A stretch of DNA of 64,000 nucleotides from JBNKVT01 sp050299335 (GCA_050299335.1 JBNKVT010000021.1:124001-188000); one strand, 5' to 3'. Positions 45,248-55,478 are shown, numbered from the stretch's first letter. The notes: generated by a model not told the origin, from the sequence alone. Numbers and translations are program-made.

Positions 45248-45260
45248 CGTTTGGCTGACA
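45244..45260 (+). promoter_or_regulatory. second 11-bp-period CTGAC repeat, at the end of the kinase gene
   Basis: CTGACG at 45244-45249 overlaps the kinase stop codon; CTGACAGGGG follows 11 bp later at 45255. It matches the 40650-40670 site (CTGACA, then CTGACAGGGG). A TTCAGG follows both copies at somewhat different distances. The site precedes a gene-free stretch with a terminator, which suggests a promoter reading into it. Confidence 0.5.
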
Positions 45261-45289
45261 GGGGCTTTCAGGAAACTGTTGGCTGGTTC

Positions 45290-45631
45290 GGGTTAGTTCA
45301 AACCTAGAGTGAACGGAAGCGTGGTTGGGACGATTCTTTTGCGAGTGCCGTTTTGTTGCCGAGGCCGGTCAGAGCCGCAGCGACAGAATCTCACCGCAAG
45401 GACAAAGCGCAGCCACCCGGATACCCCGGAAGCCAGCGAAAGCGCGCTGATTTCCCCACTTGAGTGAAGGAACGAACCCGCTGCCAGATGGCGGCGCGGC
45501 GAATGCAAGGAAGACAGGTTACGTAGTAGGAAGAACCCCGTCCGGAACAACGCCCCCACATTGTCCTGACGCGGATACAGTCCCCTACCACGGCGCGCGG
45601 GGACGGAGATCACTCTCCGTCCCCGTTGCTT
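45290..45631 (+). ncRNA. candidate non-coding RNA after the kinase gene
   Basis: There is no credible ORF on the plus strand, yet the segment runs from a likely regulator site (45244-45260) to a strong hairpin (45599-45624: GGGGACGGAG/CTCCGTCCCC, then GTTGCTTGTTT). An internal hairpin is CGCTGCC/GGCGGCG at about 45479-45497. No known RNA family was recognised, so the 5' end and existence of the transcript are inference. Confidence 0.35.
45599..45631 (+). terminator. 10-bp perfect stem terminator
   Basis: GGGGACGGAG at 45599-45608 pairs with CTCCGTCCCC at 45615-45624 around a 6-nt loop. The T-containing tail GTTGCTTGTTT follows. It ends either the kinase operon or the candidate RNA. Confidence 0.75.
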
Positions 45632-46092
45632 GTTTGGAGCGCGTCGCGCCTGACCAGAGGCATGTGTTCAATCCAGCCAGCGAGGCAGCAAAGGCGTCTC
45701 AAGGTCTGGAGTGAATGCGATCTGGCGCGACATGCCATAACAGTACCGCCACGGCGGAATGGGCCTGTGTCCGGGCCTGGTTGCCCGCGTGGGACGCAGC
45801 GTTCCGTTCCCGATTTCATGCACTATCTTTCGCAACTTTCGCGGGCGGGGCGCGGTGCCATCGGGCAAGGGCAGGACCCTGACCAGCGAATTTGTCGGTG
45901 GAGCAAGGCCTGGAGCTCTGCTGTCCGCGTCGGCCCTGAAAATCGGTTCCCGGTCTCGGAATACGCGCGACCGGCACCACCAACCGACCGCCTGTCAACC
46001 CGTTGCGCGAATCGGATGTTCACCGTACGTTCGCATTGTCTTAACCAAAACTGACTAAGCACCCGGCTGACCAGAACTCCGGAGAGCCGAAC
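45632..46092. other. gene-free leader of luxI
   Basis: About 460 bp with only weak ORFs; no LuxR-type gene or remnant is recognisable. GCGAA (46007-46011) and TTCGC (46030-46034) form an inverted pair around 18 bp, which could be an operator for luxI, but it does not clearly match a lux box. Confidence 0.5.
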
Positions 46093-46728
46093 ATGATCCG
46101 ATTCCTCTATGCGGACAGAATCGCCGCCCATCCCAAGCTTGCCGACAGCATGTTTTCTGACCGTGCCGACCAGTTCAAACGCCGCCTGAACTGGGAAGTC
46201 GGCGTGGACGAGAATGGCCACGAGCGCGACGAATACGACGCGCTGAACCCGCTCTACGTGGTCTGGGAACGCGAGAATGGACGCCATGGCGGCTCGATGC
46301 GCTTTCTGCCGACAGTGGGCCGGACGATGGTCAACGAGCATTTCACCCACCTGATCGACGGGGTGCGGATCGTATCGCCGCTGATCTGGGAGTGCACCCG
46401 TTTCTGCCTCGCCCCTGACCTCACTGACTCCGCGCACCGGGTGGCCGGCGGGCTGATGCTGGCCGGCTGCGTGATGGGGCTGCGTTTCGGGCTGGAACAT
46501 TCAGTCGGGGTCTTCGACCCCCGCATGGTGCGCATCTACCGCGCCATCGGCTGGTCCCCGGAAATCATCGGCACCGCTGGGGAAGGTCGTGAGCGGATCA
46601 GCGTCGGCCTCTGGGCGTTCACACCCACCGCGAAACGCGCCGTCGCCGCCAATACCGGCATATCTCCGAGCGAGATTGAAGCCTGGTTCCAGGCCTCCTT
46701 TCCGCGTCGTCTGGCCTCGGCGGCCTGA
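46093..46728 (+). CDS. luxI: acyl-homoserine-lactone synthase (LuxI family)
   Basis: 211 aa. The invariant LuxI residues are visible: R24, F28 and W34 in DRADQFKRRLNW, D46 and D49 in ERDEYD, the Arg in GSMRFLPT, and E and R in WECTRFCLAP. It makes an N-acyl-homoserine lactone from SAM and acyl-ACP. The ATG at 46093 follows CCGGAGAG. No luxR gene lies next to it in this window, so its receptor is unknown. Confidence 0.93.
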   Translation: MIRFLYADRIAAHPKLADSMFSDRADQFKRRLNWEVGVDENGHERDEYDALNPLYVVWERENGRHGGSMRFLPTVGRTMVNEHFTHLIDGVRIVSPLIWECTRFCLAPDLTDSAHRVAGGLMLAGCVMGLRFGLEHSVGVFDPRMVRIYRAIGWSPEIIGTAGEGRERISVGLWAFTPTAKRAVAANTGISPSEIEAWFQASFPRRLASAA

Positions 46729-46764
46729 TCCGCAGACACCACCGTCAATTTCTACAAGGGGACC

Positions 46765-46808
46765 GAAATCCTACAAGGATTTCGACCGCATTCTTCGAAA
46801 GAATGCGG
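46765..46808. terminator. twin hairpins between luxI and the ABC exporter
   Basis: GAAATCCT/AGGATTTC (46765-46783) and CCGCATTCTT/AAGAATGCGG (46786-46808) are two perfect back-to-back hairpins, 8 and 10 bp. They sit between convergent genes and could terminate both, though neither has a long T run. Confidence 0.6.
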
Positions 46809-46895
46809 TGCGGCGTCGGGGACTGGCGTTGAAACATCCGGCAACGCAGCGTCTTGCAGCCGCGTGGGGTCCGCATGCGAGGTCCGGTTTCCGCT

Positions 46896-48728
46896 CTATT
46901 CCGCTGCTTCCAGCCCGATGAACCCGCCCGACTGGCGGTTCCAGAACCGTGCATAAAGCCCGCCCCGGGCCAGGAGATCCGCATGGGTACCTTCCTCGAC
47001 AATCCGCCCATCGTCCAGCACCACGATCCGGTCCATCCGGGCGATGGTGCTCAGCCGGTGCGCGATCGCGATCACCGTCTTGCCCTCCATCACCTCCGCC
47101 AGAGCCGCCTGGATTTCCGCCTCCACCTCGCTGTCCAGCGCCGAGGTCGCCTCGTCCAGAACCAGCACCGGCGCATCCTTCAGGATCGCCCGGGCAAGGG
47201 CAATCCGCTGCCGCTGACCGCCTGACAGTTTCACCCCGCGCTCGCCGAGATGCGCGTCATAGCCCTCGCGGCCCTTGAAATCCCTCAGCCCGAGAATGAA
47301 ATCATGCGCCTCCGCCCGTTTCGCGGCCGCAACCACCTCCGCCTCGCTCGCATCGGGTCGGCCATAGAGGATATTGTCCCGCGCCGAGCGGTTGAACATC
47401 GCCGTCTCCTGCCGGACCATCGAGACCTGACGGCGCAGCGCGTCCTGCGACATCCCGCGGATATCGATCCCGTCAAGCGTGACCCGCCCCTCCTCGACTT
47501 CATAGAGCCTCAGCAGCAGCGACACCGCCGTCGTCTTCCCGGCCCCCGAGCGGCCCACCAGCGCCACTTTCTCTCCCGGCTTCACATCCAGCGCAAACCC
47601 CTCCAGCGCCCCCGCCCCCTCTCGCCCATAGCCAAAGGTGACCGCCTCGAACCGGACAGCGCCCTTGGCGGCCTCCGGGGCTACCGCGTCCGGCGCATCG
47701 GTGATCGTGTGCGGCGGGGTCAGGGTGCGGATACCGTCCTCGATCTCGCCGATATTGCCAAAGACCCCAAGGGCGGCGAAGGAAACCCAGCCGGTCATGT
47801 GCATCACCCTCAGCGTGATGATCCCGGCCATGGCGATATCACCCGCCGAGGCCCCGCCAAGCGTCCACAAATACAGCGTCCCGCCCAGCACCACCGCCGG
47901 CAAGAGCCCCGCCAGAACCATCAGCACCACCCGGAACTGCATGGTCAGCCGCCCGAAATCCAGCGCGCGTTCCCGAAACTCTCCCATCGCACCAAGGGCG
48001 GCCTGATCCTCGTGGTTGGCATTGGCGAACAGCTTCACCGTGGCGATATTGGTGATCGTGTCCACCACCTGCCCCGTCACCACCGCCCGCGCCGCCGCCC
48101 GTGCCTTCGACATCGCCCGCACCCGCGGGATGAACCAGCGGATCACCGCAGCATAAAGCATCATCCAGACCGCTAGCACCGCCACCAGCCATATGTCGAT
48201 AGCCCCCAGCAGCACGCCTGTAGCCACCATCGACGTCACGGCGAAGGTGATGACGTTGATGAATTCCATCACCACATCCGTAATCGCCCGCGAGGTCTGC
48301 ATCTGTTTCTGACTGATCCTTCCTGCGAAATCATCGTCAAAGAAGCTCAGCGCCTGCCCGATCGTGTGCCGGTGCAGCCGCGACAGCACCAGCGGCAGCA
48401 GGTTCGGCCCCACCGCCAGCCCGGTCAGCGAGGCACCGATCCCTTGCAGGATTGGGCGCAGCACGAGGAAGAACAGCCCCACGCCGAGCAGCGCCGGCCA
48501 GTGATCGGCAAAGAAAGTTTGAGGGTCGGCCTCGACCGAGATATCGACCATCCAGCCGACGATGAAACCCACCATCACCTCGACCACGCCGACCAATGCC
48601 ACGATGGCCATCGTCACCAGCACCGTCTTCTCGCTGCCCCTGATCGCCCAGCGCCAGAAGGCCCAGAGGGTCCTTGGCGGCGGGCCGTCGGCGGGGGCGA
48701 ATGGGTCGATGAGGTTGGCGAAATTCAT
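46896..48728 (-). CDS. MsbA-like ABC exporter (fused membrane and ATPase domains)
   Basis: 610 aa. Six transmembrane helices in the first 330 residues are followed by an ABC domain with Walker A GRSGAGKTT, signature LSGGQRQRIALARA, Walker B VLVLDEATSALD and the H-loop IAIAHRLSTI. This half-transporter works as a homodimer; lipids, peptides or drugs are possible substrates. It is convergent with luxI, so no operon link to quorum sensing is seen. Confidence 0.92.
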   Translation of the reverse strand: MNFANLIDPFAPADGPPPRTLWAFWRWAIRGSEKTVLVTMAIVALVGVVEVMVGFIVGWMVDISVEADPQTFFADHWPALLGVGLFFLVLRPILQGIGASLTGLAVGPNLLPLVLSRLHRHTIGQALSFFDDDFAGRISQKQMQTSRAITDVVMEFINVITFAVTSMVATGVLLGAIDIWLVAVLAVWMMLYAAVIRWFIPRVRAMSKARAAARAVVTGQVVDTITNIATVKLFANANHEDQAALGAMGEFRERALDFGRLTMQFRVVLMVLAGLLPAVVLGGTLYLWTLGGASAGDIAMAGIITLRVMHMTGWVSFAALGVFGNIGEIEDGIRTLTPPHTITDAPDAVAPEAAKGAVRFEAVTFGYGREGAGALEGFALDVKPGEKVALVGRSGAGKTTAVSLLLRLYEVEEGRVTLDGIDIRGMSQDALRRQVSMVRQETAMFNRSARDNILYGRPDASEAEVVAAAKRAEAHDFILGLRDFKGREGYDAHLGERGVKLSGGQRQRIALARAILKDAPVLVLDEATSALDSEVEAEIQAALAEVMEGKTVIAIAHRLSTIARMDRIVVLDDGRIVEEGTHADLLARGGLYARFWNRQSGGFIGLEAAE

Positions 48729-49045
48729 CGCGCTCGGGCTCCGGTCTCCGGGAATTCCGGCGGCCAGCCGCGCGCGAGGCGCGAACCGGCTGCGGGGTCG
48801 AAATCATGTTTGGGTCTCTGGAGCGAGACTCGCCCATCCCGCCCGACTTGGCAAGAGGCCCGCCCCAGGCTCCGGTCACAATCCGGCAGGAATTGAACCG
48901 TTCCGCGCCCCGGGTGGTCATAACCATACCGGCGATTGTCGCGAAGGCGTCACCAGTGCGGTGTTATTGACTGACATTGCACGCAAATTCGCGTATGAGA
49001 CATGCGTCAACGTCACGATCGAAAACGAAAACGAGGGTGTGAACA
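48729..49045. other. 317-bp gene-free divergent region
   Basis: The region lies between the divergent ABC exporter and the small lipoprotein gene and must hold both promoters. TTGACT at 48967-48972 is a possible -35 element for the lipoprotein, but no well-spaced -10 is evident. Nothing else is recognised. Confidence 0.5.
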
Positions 49046-49291
49046 ATGAGAATACTTCTGCTTGCCGCCACAGCGCTTCCCCTGATGGCCTGCGTCCCGC
49101 CGCCATCCGTCTCGGCCTTCAACGGAGACAGCGTCACCGTGCGCACCCCCGGCGGCATCCGCTCCGCCGCGTCGGACGCCGAAGCCCTGCGCCTTTGCCA
49201 GCGCGCCGGCCGCGGCACCTCCGAGTTCCTGTCCTCCAAGCCGGTTCCGGGCACTTACGACCAGGAACATCTCTACGCCTGCCTGGACTGA
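49046..49291 (+). CDS. small exported lipoprotein
   Basis: 81 aa. A lipoprotein signal ends in the lipobox LPLMAC (C16). The mature part has VTVRTPGGIRSAASDAEALR and two more Cys (LRLCQRAG; LYACLD). Many Rhodobacterales encode short proteins of this kind; the function is unknown. A GAGGGTG-type ribosome-binding site precedes the ATG. Confidence 0.75.
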   Translation: MRILLLAATALPLMACVPPPSVSAFNGDSVTVRTPGGIRSAASDAEALRLCQRAGRGTSEFLSSKPVPGTYDQEHLYACLD

Positions 49292-49509
49292 TCCCCGAAT
49301 CTCCCTCGGGCTGTGCCTTGGGGTCCAGCCAGAACAACCGCTCCCGCCCGCAAGGCCAGCGGGAGCGGTATCGGGTCGCATCGACCTGAAGGTGTTCTTC
49401 GGGTATTCTCTTCCAGGTCCACTCAACGGACCACCATGGGAAATCCGGCCCCGCATGAAACCCGAAACGGCAATCTCCAGTTTCCCTAAACGCCTCGCGG
49501 TAGCGTAGG

Positions 49510-50130
49510 ATGGACACCCATCCCCTCGCCTCCCGCCTGTCCGTGCTTGCCGGTCTGACAATCGGAGCCATACTCGCCACTGCCGGCGCCGCCCTATGGG
49601 GCCTTGGCCAATCCGCAAGGGTCGCGCCCGAAGCCAGCGTTGCCTACGACATCGACCTGAACCGGATCGCGCCGGGCGAGGAAATCCGAATAGCAACGCC
49701 CAAAGGTCCGGTGCTCGTTCGGCACCTCACCGAACGCGAGTTGCAGGAATCCGATAAATACGCCGCCGAGACCCTCCCCGACCCGGAAGCCGACAATCCG
49801 AATGTCTCAAGGCATGCTCTGGCAACCCGCGAGAACCGGAGCCTTGTCCATAACGGAACCTATGTCGTGTTCTGGGCTGCGTGTCCCGATGGTTTCTATA
49901 TCGCGATGTCAGGTGCAGGAGACTTCAACGCCTGGTTCTGTCCGAAGTATGCCCAGCACTATGATTTCTTCGGTCGCGCCCAACGCGGGCACCAGCCGGA
50001 AAACCTGAAAATCCCGCCCTACCGCCTCAGTCAGGACGGAATTCTGTCGATCCTTATCGATCCTGCCGTTCCGGCAACCGCTCTTGTCGACGATTTGCTC
50101 TATGGAAATACGCAAGCGACTTCCTACTAA
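49510..50130 (+). CDS. Rieske-like membrane-anchored protein lacking the cluster ligands
   Basis: 206 aa. One N-terminal helix (about 9-31), then a domain that follows the bc1 Rieske subunit step by step: APGEEIRI, VLVRHLTERELQESDKYAA, TRENRSL, SGAGDFNAWFCP, QHYDFFGRA, PENLKIPPY. The canonical CTHLGC box is C125-P-D127-G-F-Y130, and CPCHGSHYD is C144-P-K146-Y147-A-Q-H-Y-D. Both His ligands and both disulfide Cys are gone, so no Rieske cluster should form. No petB or petC is nearby. I infer a redox-dead paralogue with a structural or regulatory role. Confidence 0.75.
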   Translation: MDTHPLASRLSVLAGLTIGAILATAGAALWGLGQSARVAPEASVAYDIDLNRIAPGEEIRIATPKGPVLVRHLTERELQESDKYAAETLPDPEADNPNVSRHALATRENRSLVHNGTYVVFWAACPDGFYIAMSGAGDFNAWFCPKYAQHYDFFGRAQRGHQPENLKIPPYRLSQDGILSILIDPAVPATALVDDLLYGNTQATSY

Positions 50131-50164
50131 GTGCCCGAGAACTTCCGTTCTCAATAACCGAGAC

Positions 50165-50818
50165 CTAAAGCCTCAAAGCCTCCAGCGTCTTCGACAGGCC
50201 CTTGTAGCCCGTCAGCAACCCGTCCGGCTCCAGTTCTGCCACACTGTCCCCGTCCGGCCCGAAGGTCACCAGCACCGACTTGATCCGCGCCGCCCGCGCC
50301 GCCTCGCGGTCGGTGACGGTATCCCCCACCAGCACCGCCCGCGCCGGCGTGCCGCCCGACCGAAGAATGGTCTCCAGAACCGGGGCCGGGTCGGGCTTGC
50401 GGACCGCCAGACTGTCCGCCCCGATCAGAGCCTTGAACAGATGCCGGACCCCCAGTCCGTTCACCAGCCGCTCGGCCAGCACCACCGGCTTGTTGGTGCA
50501 TATCCCAAGGATCCAGCCCTCGGCGGCCAGCCCGTGCAGGGCGTCGAAGGCACCGTCATAAAGCACCGTCTCGTTCTGGATATTCAGCCCATAGGAATCC
50601 AGAAACGCCGGGAAATGCCGGTCCACATCCTCCTCGCTCCATTCCTCATCCAGCCGCTCCAGCGCCAGCCGAAGCATCGCGCGGCCTCCGCGAAAGGCCG
50701 TGGCGGCATCCTCCACCGGATCGAGAAGCGGGGTATCGAAACACGAATTCGCCGCCGCGATCAGGTCGGCAGAGGTGTCGGCAAGCGTGCCGTCGAGGTC
50801 GAAAAGGGCGGTGCGCAT
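50165..50818 (-). CDS. gph: phosphoglycolate phosphatase-type HAD hydrolase
   Basis: 217 aa. HAD motifs: DLDGTLADT at 7-15 (nucleophile D7), GICTNKP (motif II Thr), the Lys in RKPDPAP, and GDTVTDREAARAA (motif IV). The family clears 2-phosphoglycolate and related metabolites. It is divergent from glmU, and a palindromic element (50901-50997) lies between. The exact substrate is unproven; other small phosphomonoesters are possible. Confidence 0.85.
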   Translation of the reverse strand: MRTALFDLDGTLADTSADLIAAANSCFDTPLLDPVEDAATAFRGGRAMLRLALERLDEEWSEEDVDRHFPAFLDSYGLNIQNETVLYDGAFDALHGLAAEGWILGICTNKPVVLAERLVNGLGVRHLFKALIGADSLAVRKPDPAPVLETILRSGGTPARAVLVGDTVTDREAARAARIKSVLVTFGPDGDSVAELEPDGLLTGYKGLSKTLEALRL

Positions 50819-50900
50819 GGCGTCTCCGGAGCGTTTCGCAACGATCTGAAACAGAAACTGACCGAATGCAATCTTTCCGCGCCCCCGCCCGCTTGCTATA

Positions 50901-50997
50901 GCGTTTCGAGTTCCGGTTGAAACGTTCTTGCATCGTTTTTCGCGTTCGAGCGTAGCGAGAGACAGCGACGAAACGATTCATTGTGAACTCGAAACGC
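50901..50997. repeat. palindromic element between gph and glmU
   Basis: The ends GCGTTTCGAGTTC (50901-50913) and GAACTCGAAACGC (50985-50997) are exact reverse complements; internal parts such as AACGTT and ATCGTTTTTCGCG add further pairing. The GTG at 50983 lies inside it. It shares the GCGTTTCGAG end with the element at 27295-27390. Confidence 0.75.
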
Positions 50998-51027
50998 CTT
51001 AGAAGGGCAGAAAAACCGGAGCGTCAC

Positions 51028-52371
51028 TTGCCCACAGCCTTAATCGTCCTCGCCGCCGGCCAGGGCACCCGCATGAAATCCGATCTCCCCAAGGTGCTGC
51101 ACCAGGTCGCCGGCGCGCCCCTCTTGATCCATGCGTTGAATTCCGGTGCCGCCCTGAACCCCGAGCGCACCGTTGTCGTCATCGGCAAGGGCGGCGCCGA
51201 GGTCGAGCCGGTGGCGAAATCCTTTGGCCGAGGCATCGCGATTGCGCAGCAGGAACAGCAGCTTGGCACCGCCCACGCCGCCCTGCAGGCCCGCGACGCG
51301 CTGGAAGGCTTCGACGGCGATGTGATCGTGCTTTATGGCGACACGCCCTTTATCGAGGGTGCGACGCTGGAGCAGATGCTGGCGGCGCGGGCCGAAGGCG
51401 CCTCGGTCGTCGTCCTTGGCTTCGAGGCCGCCGATCCGGGCCGCTATGGGCGGCTGGTCACGGGCGAGGACGGGCTGGAAAAGATTGTCGAGTTCGCCGA
51501 GGCGACGGAGGCCGAAAAAGCCATCACCCTGTGCAATTCCGGCGTCGTCTGCGCCGATGCCGATATCCTGATCGGCCTCGCCTCCGCCGTCGGCAACGAC
51601 AATGCCAAGGGCGAGTACTACCTCACTGAGATCGTGGCGCTGGCCCGCGCCAACGGCCTGAAATGCGCAGTCGTGACCTGTGCCGAGGACGAAACGAGGG
51701 GTGTGGACAGCCGCGAGGGTCTGGCGGCTGCCGAGGCTGCCTTCCAGGCCAGGGCCCGCGCCCGCGCCATGGACGCAGGCGTCACCCTCATCGCGCCCGA
51801 GACGGTGCATTTCGCCCATGACACCGAGATCGCCCATGACGTGGTCATCGAGCCCCATGTCTATTTCGGCCCCGGCGTGACCATCGAGACCGGAGCCCGG
51901 ATCAACGCCTACAGCCATATCTCGGACGCCCATATCGCCGCCGGTGCCGCCATCGGCCCCTTCGCGCGTCTGCGTCAGGGGGCCGAGATCGGAGCGGAGG
52001 CAAAGATCGGCAATTTCGTCGAGGTCAAGAACGTGCTCTTCGGCGACGGTGCCAAGGCCAGCCATCTGACCTATCTCGGCGATGCGACCATCGGGGCCGG
52101 GACCAATATCGGGGCCGGGACGATCACCTGCAATTATGATGGCGTCTCCAAGCACCGGACCGAGATCGGCAAGGATGTCTTCATCGGCTCCAACTCGGCC
52201 CTCGTCGCCCCGGTGAAGATCGGCGACGAGGCCATGGTCGCTGCCGGGTCGGTGGTGACCTATGACGTACCGGACGAGGCGCTGGCGCTGGGCCGTGCCC
52301 AGCAGGTGGTGAAGAAGGGGCTGGCCAAGCGGCTGATGGAGCGGCTGCGCGCCGGGAAGGGGCAGAAATAG
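51028..52371 (+). CDS. glmU: bifunctional UDP-GlcNAc pyrophosphorylase / glucosamine-1-P acetyltransferase
   Basis: 447 aa if translation starts at the TTG at 51028, 6 nt after GGAG (51018-51021). A GTG at 50983 would add 15 residues, but it lies in a palindromic element, and family members begin near TALIVLAAGQGTRM. The nucleotidyltransferase domain has LAAGQGTRMKSDLPKV; the C-terminal left-handed beta helix has hexapeptides such as GAEIGAEAKIGNFVEVKN. It makes UDP-GlcNAc for peptidoglycan and lipid A. glmS follows after 1 nt. Confidence 0.93.
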   Translation: MPTALIVLAAGQGTRMKSDLPKVLHQVAGAPLLIHALNSGAALNPERTVVVIGKGGAEVEPVAKSFGRGIAIAQQEQQLGTAHAALQARDALEGFDGDVIVLYGDTPFIEGATLEQMLAARAEGASVVVLGFEAADPGRYGRLVTGEDGLEKIVEFAEATEAEKAITLCNSGVVCADADILIGLASAVGNDNAKGEYYLTEIVALARANGLKCAVVTCAEDETRGVDSREGLAAAEAAFQARARARAMDAGVTLIAPETVHFAHDTEIAHDVVIEPHVYFGPGVTIETGARINAYSHISDAHIAAGAAIGPFARLRQGAEIGAEAKIGNFVEVKNVLFGDGAKASHLTYLGDATIGAGTNIGAGTITCNYDGVSKHRTEIGKDVFIGSNSALVAPVKIGDEAMVAAGSVVTYDVPDEALALGRAQQVVKKGLAKRLMERLRAGKGQK

Positions 52372-52372
52372 C

Positions 52373-54196
<1,824 letters not shown>

Positions 54197-54277
54197 CGGC
54201 TTGGTCCGCCGGTGATCCGGGGTTAGGGTCCGGAAACGGAATCATCCGTTACGCGACTATCGGGAAATTTTCTGCCC

Positions 54278-54805
54278 ATGTCTCAACCAGATCTCAGCGA
54301 CGCACCACGCGGCCTTGGCGGCTGGCTTGTCCTGGTCGGCATCGGCGTGGTGTTCGGACCCCTGCGGCTGATCTTCATCCTGCTCACCTTGCATCTGCCC
54401 TTCTTTCAGGACGGCACCTATACCTCTCTGACCGACCCCGGCTCGCCATACTACCACCCCTATTGGAAGCCCTTCATCCTCTTCGAGATCGGCGGCAACC
54501 TTCTGATCCTCGGTCTGTGCATCTGGCTGGTCTACCTGTTCTTTTCCAAACATCGCCGCTTTCCGAAGGTCTTCATTTTCGTGCAGATCTTCAGCCCGGC
54601 CTTTATCGTTTCCGACACATTCGGCGTCACGCTGATCCTGCCCGACATCGAAGCCCTCGACCCGGAGACGGCGCGCGAACTTATCAGCTCGGTGATCGGC
54701 GCAATGATCTGGGTGCCCTACATGCTGGTCTCCAAGCGGGTCAAGGCCACCTTTGTCGAGGGGGGGCCGGCCAATGCCGACGACGACATCGTGAGCAGGT
54801 TCTGA
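54278..54805 (+). CDS. DUF2569-type four-helix membrane protein
   Basis: 175 aa with four predicted helices. The N-terminal GLGGWLVLVGIGVVFGPLRL matches the start of DUF2569 proteins, and the segment FSKHRRFPKVFIF is also typical. Function unknown. It is separated by 81 nt from glmS and by 4 nt from alkD, so it is probably co-transcribed with alkD. Confidence 0.75.
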   Translation: MSQPDLSDAPRGLGGWLVLVGIGVVFGPLRLIFILLTLHLPFFQDGTYTSLTDPGSPYYHPYWKPFILFEIGGNLLILGLCIWLVYLFFSKHRRFPKVFIFVQIFSPAFIVSDTFGVTLILPDIEALDPETARELISSVIGAMIWVPYMLVSKRVKATFVEGGPANADDDIVSRF

Positions 54806-54809
54806 CCCC

Positions 54810-55478
54810 ATGGCCTCGCTTCTTGCAAAACTGCTCGCACATGGCGGCGAACCGAAAGCCTCCGAAATGAAGGCCTATCACAAGACCGACCGGGTCTGCC
54901 TTGGAGTCTCGAACCCGGTCATCAACGACATCGTCCGCGACTGGCAGGTTGGCCGCAGCCCCGAGGAATGGCTGAGCGAGGCGTCTTCGTTGTGGGATAC
55001 CGGCCTTTTCGAGGCGCGGATCGCGGCGGCCAAGCTGATGACCAAGTCCAGAATCACCGACGACCGTGGCATCTGGACCGAGATTTGCAGCTGGATCCCC
55101 GAATTCGACGGCTGGGCGATCTCTGACCACGCTTGCAAGGCCGGGGAACTGCGCCTGCTCGCCAATCCCTCGCGCCTCGACACGGTCGAAACCTGGACCG
55201 GCCACCGGAACCACTGGTCACGACGGGCTGCGCTGGTGATGACCCTGCCCTGGGCCAAGATGGCTGATCCGACGCCGGCTCAGCGCGAACAGCGGGAGCG
55301 GATTCTGCGCTGGGCGGCGCGATATACGGCCGATCCAGAATGGTTCATCCAAAAGGCGGTGTCCTGGTGGCTGCGGACTCTGTCTCAACACGATCCGGCG
55401 CGGGTCAAGGCCTTCATGGACACCTATGGCAAACGAATGAAATCCTTCGCGCGCAAGGATGCGGTGCGGAAAATCTGA
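54810..55478 (+). CDS. AlkD-type DNA alkylation repair protein
   Basis: 222 aa. The HEAT-like helical fold is indicated by MKAYHKTDRVCLGVSNPVIN, then WDTGLFEARIAAAKLM, WIPEFDGWAISDHA, the conserved RRAALVMTLPW and FIQKAVSWWLRTLSQHD. The family removes 3- and 7-alkylpurines. The Asp and Trp residues seen in AlkD-like proteins (WAISDHACKA) are present, though I cannot verify catalysis. It lies 4 nt after the DUF2569 gene. Confidence 0.85.
   Translation: MASLLAKLLAHGGEPKASEMKAYHKTDRVCLGVSNPVINDIVRDWQVGRSPEEWLSEASSLWDTGLFEARIAAAKLMTKSRITDDRGIWTEICSWIPEFDGWAISDHACKAGELRLLANPSRLDTVETWTGHRNHWSRRAALVMTLPWAKMADPTPAQREQRERILRWAARYTADPEWFIQKAVSWWLRTLSQHDPARVKAFMDTYGKRMKSFARKDAVRKI

Noticed and set aside
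45293..45613. 106-aa minus-strand ORF in the candidate RNA region
   Set aside because: No ribosome-binding site or family similarity, and the Arg/Leu/Ser composition fits a shadow.
45632..46092. A decayed luxR upstream of luxI
   Set aside because: Translations of both strands lack the LuxR autoinducer or HTH motifs.
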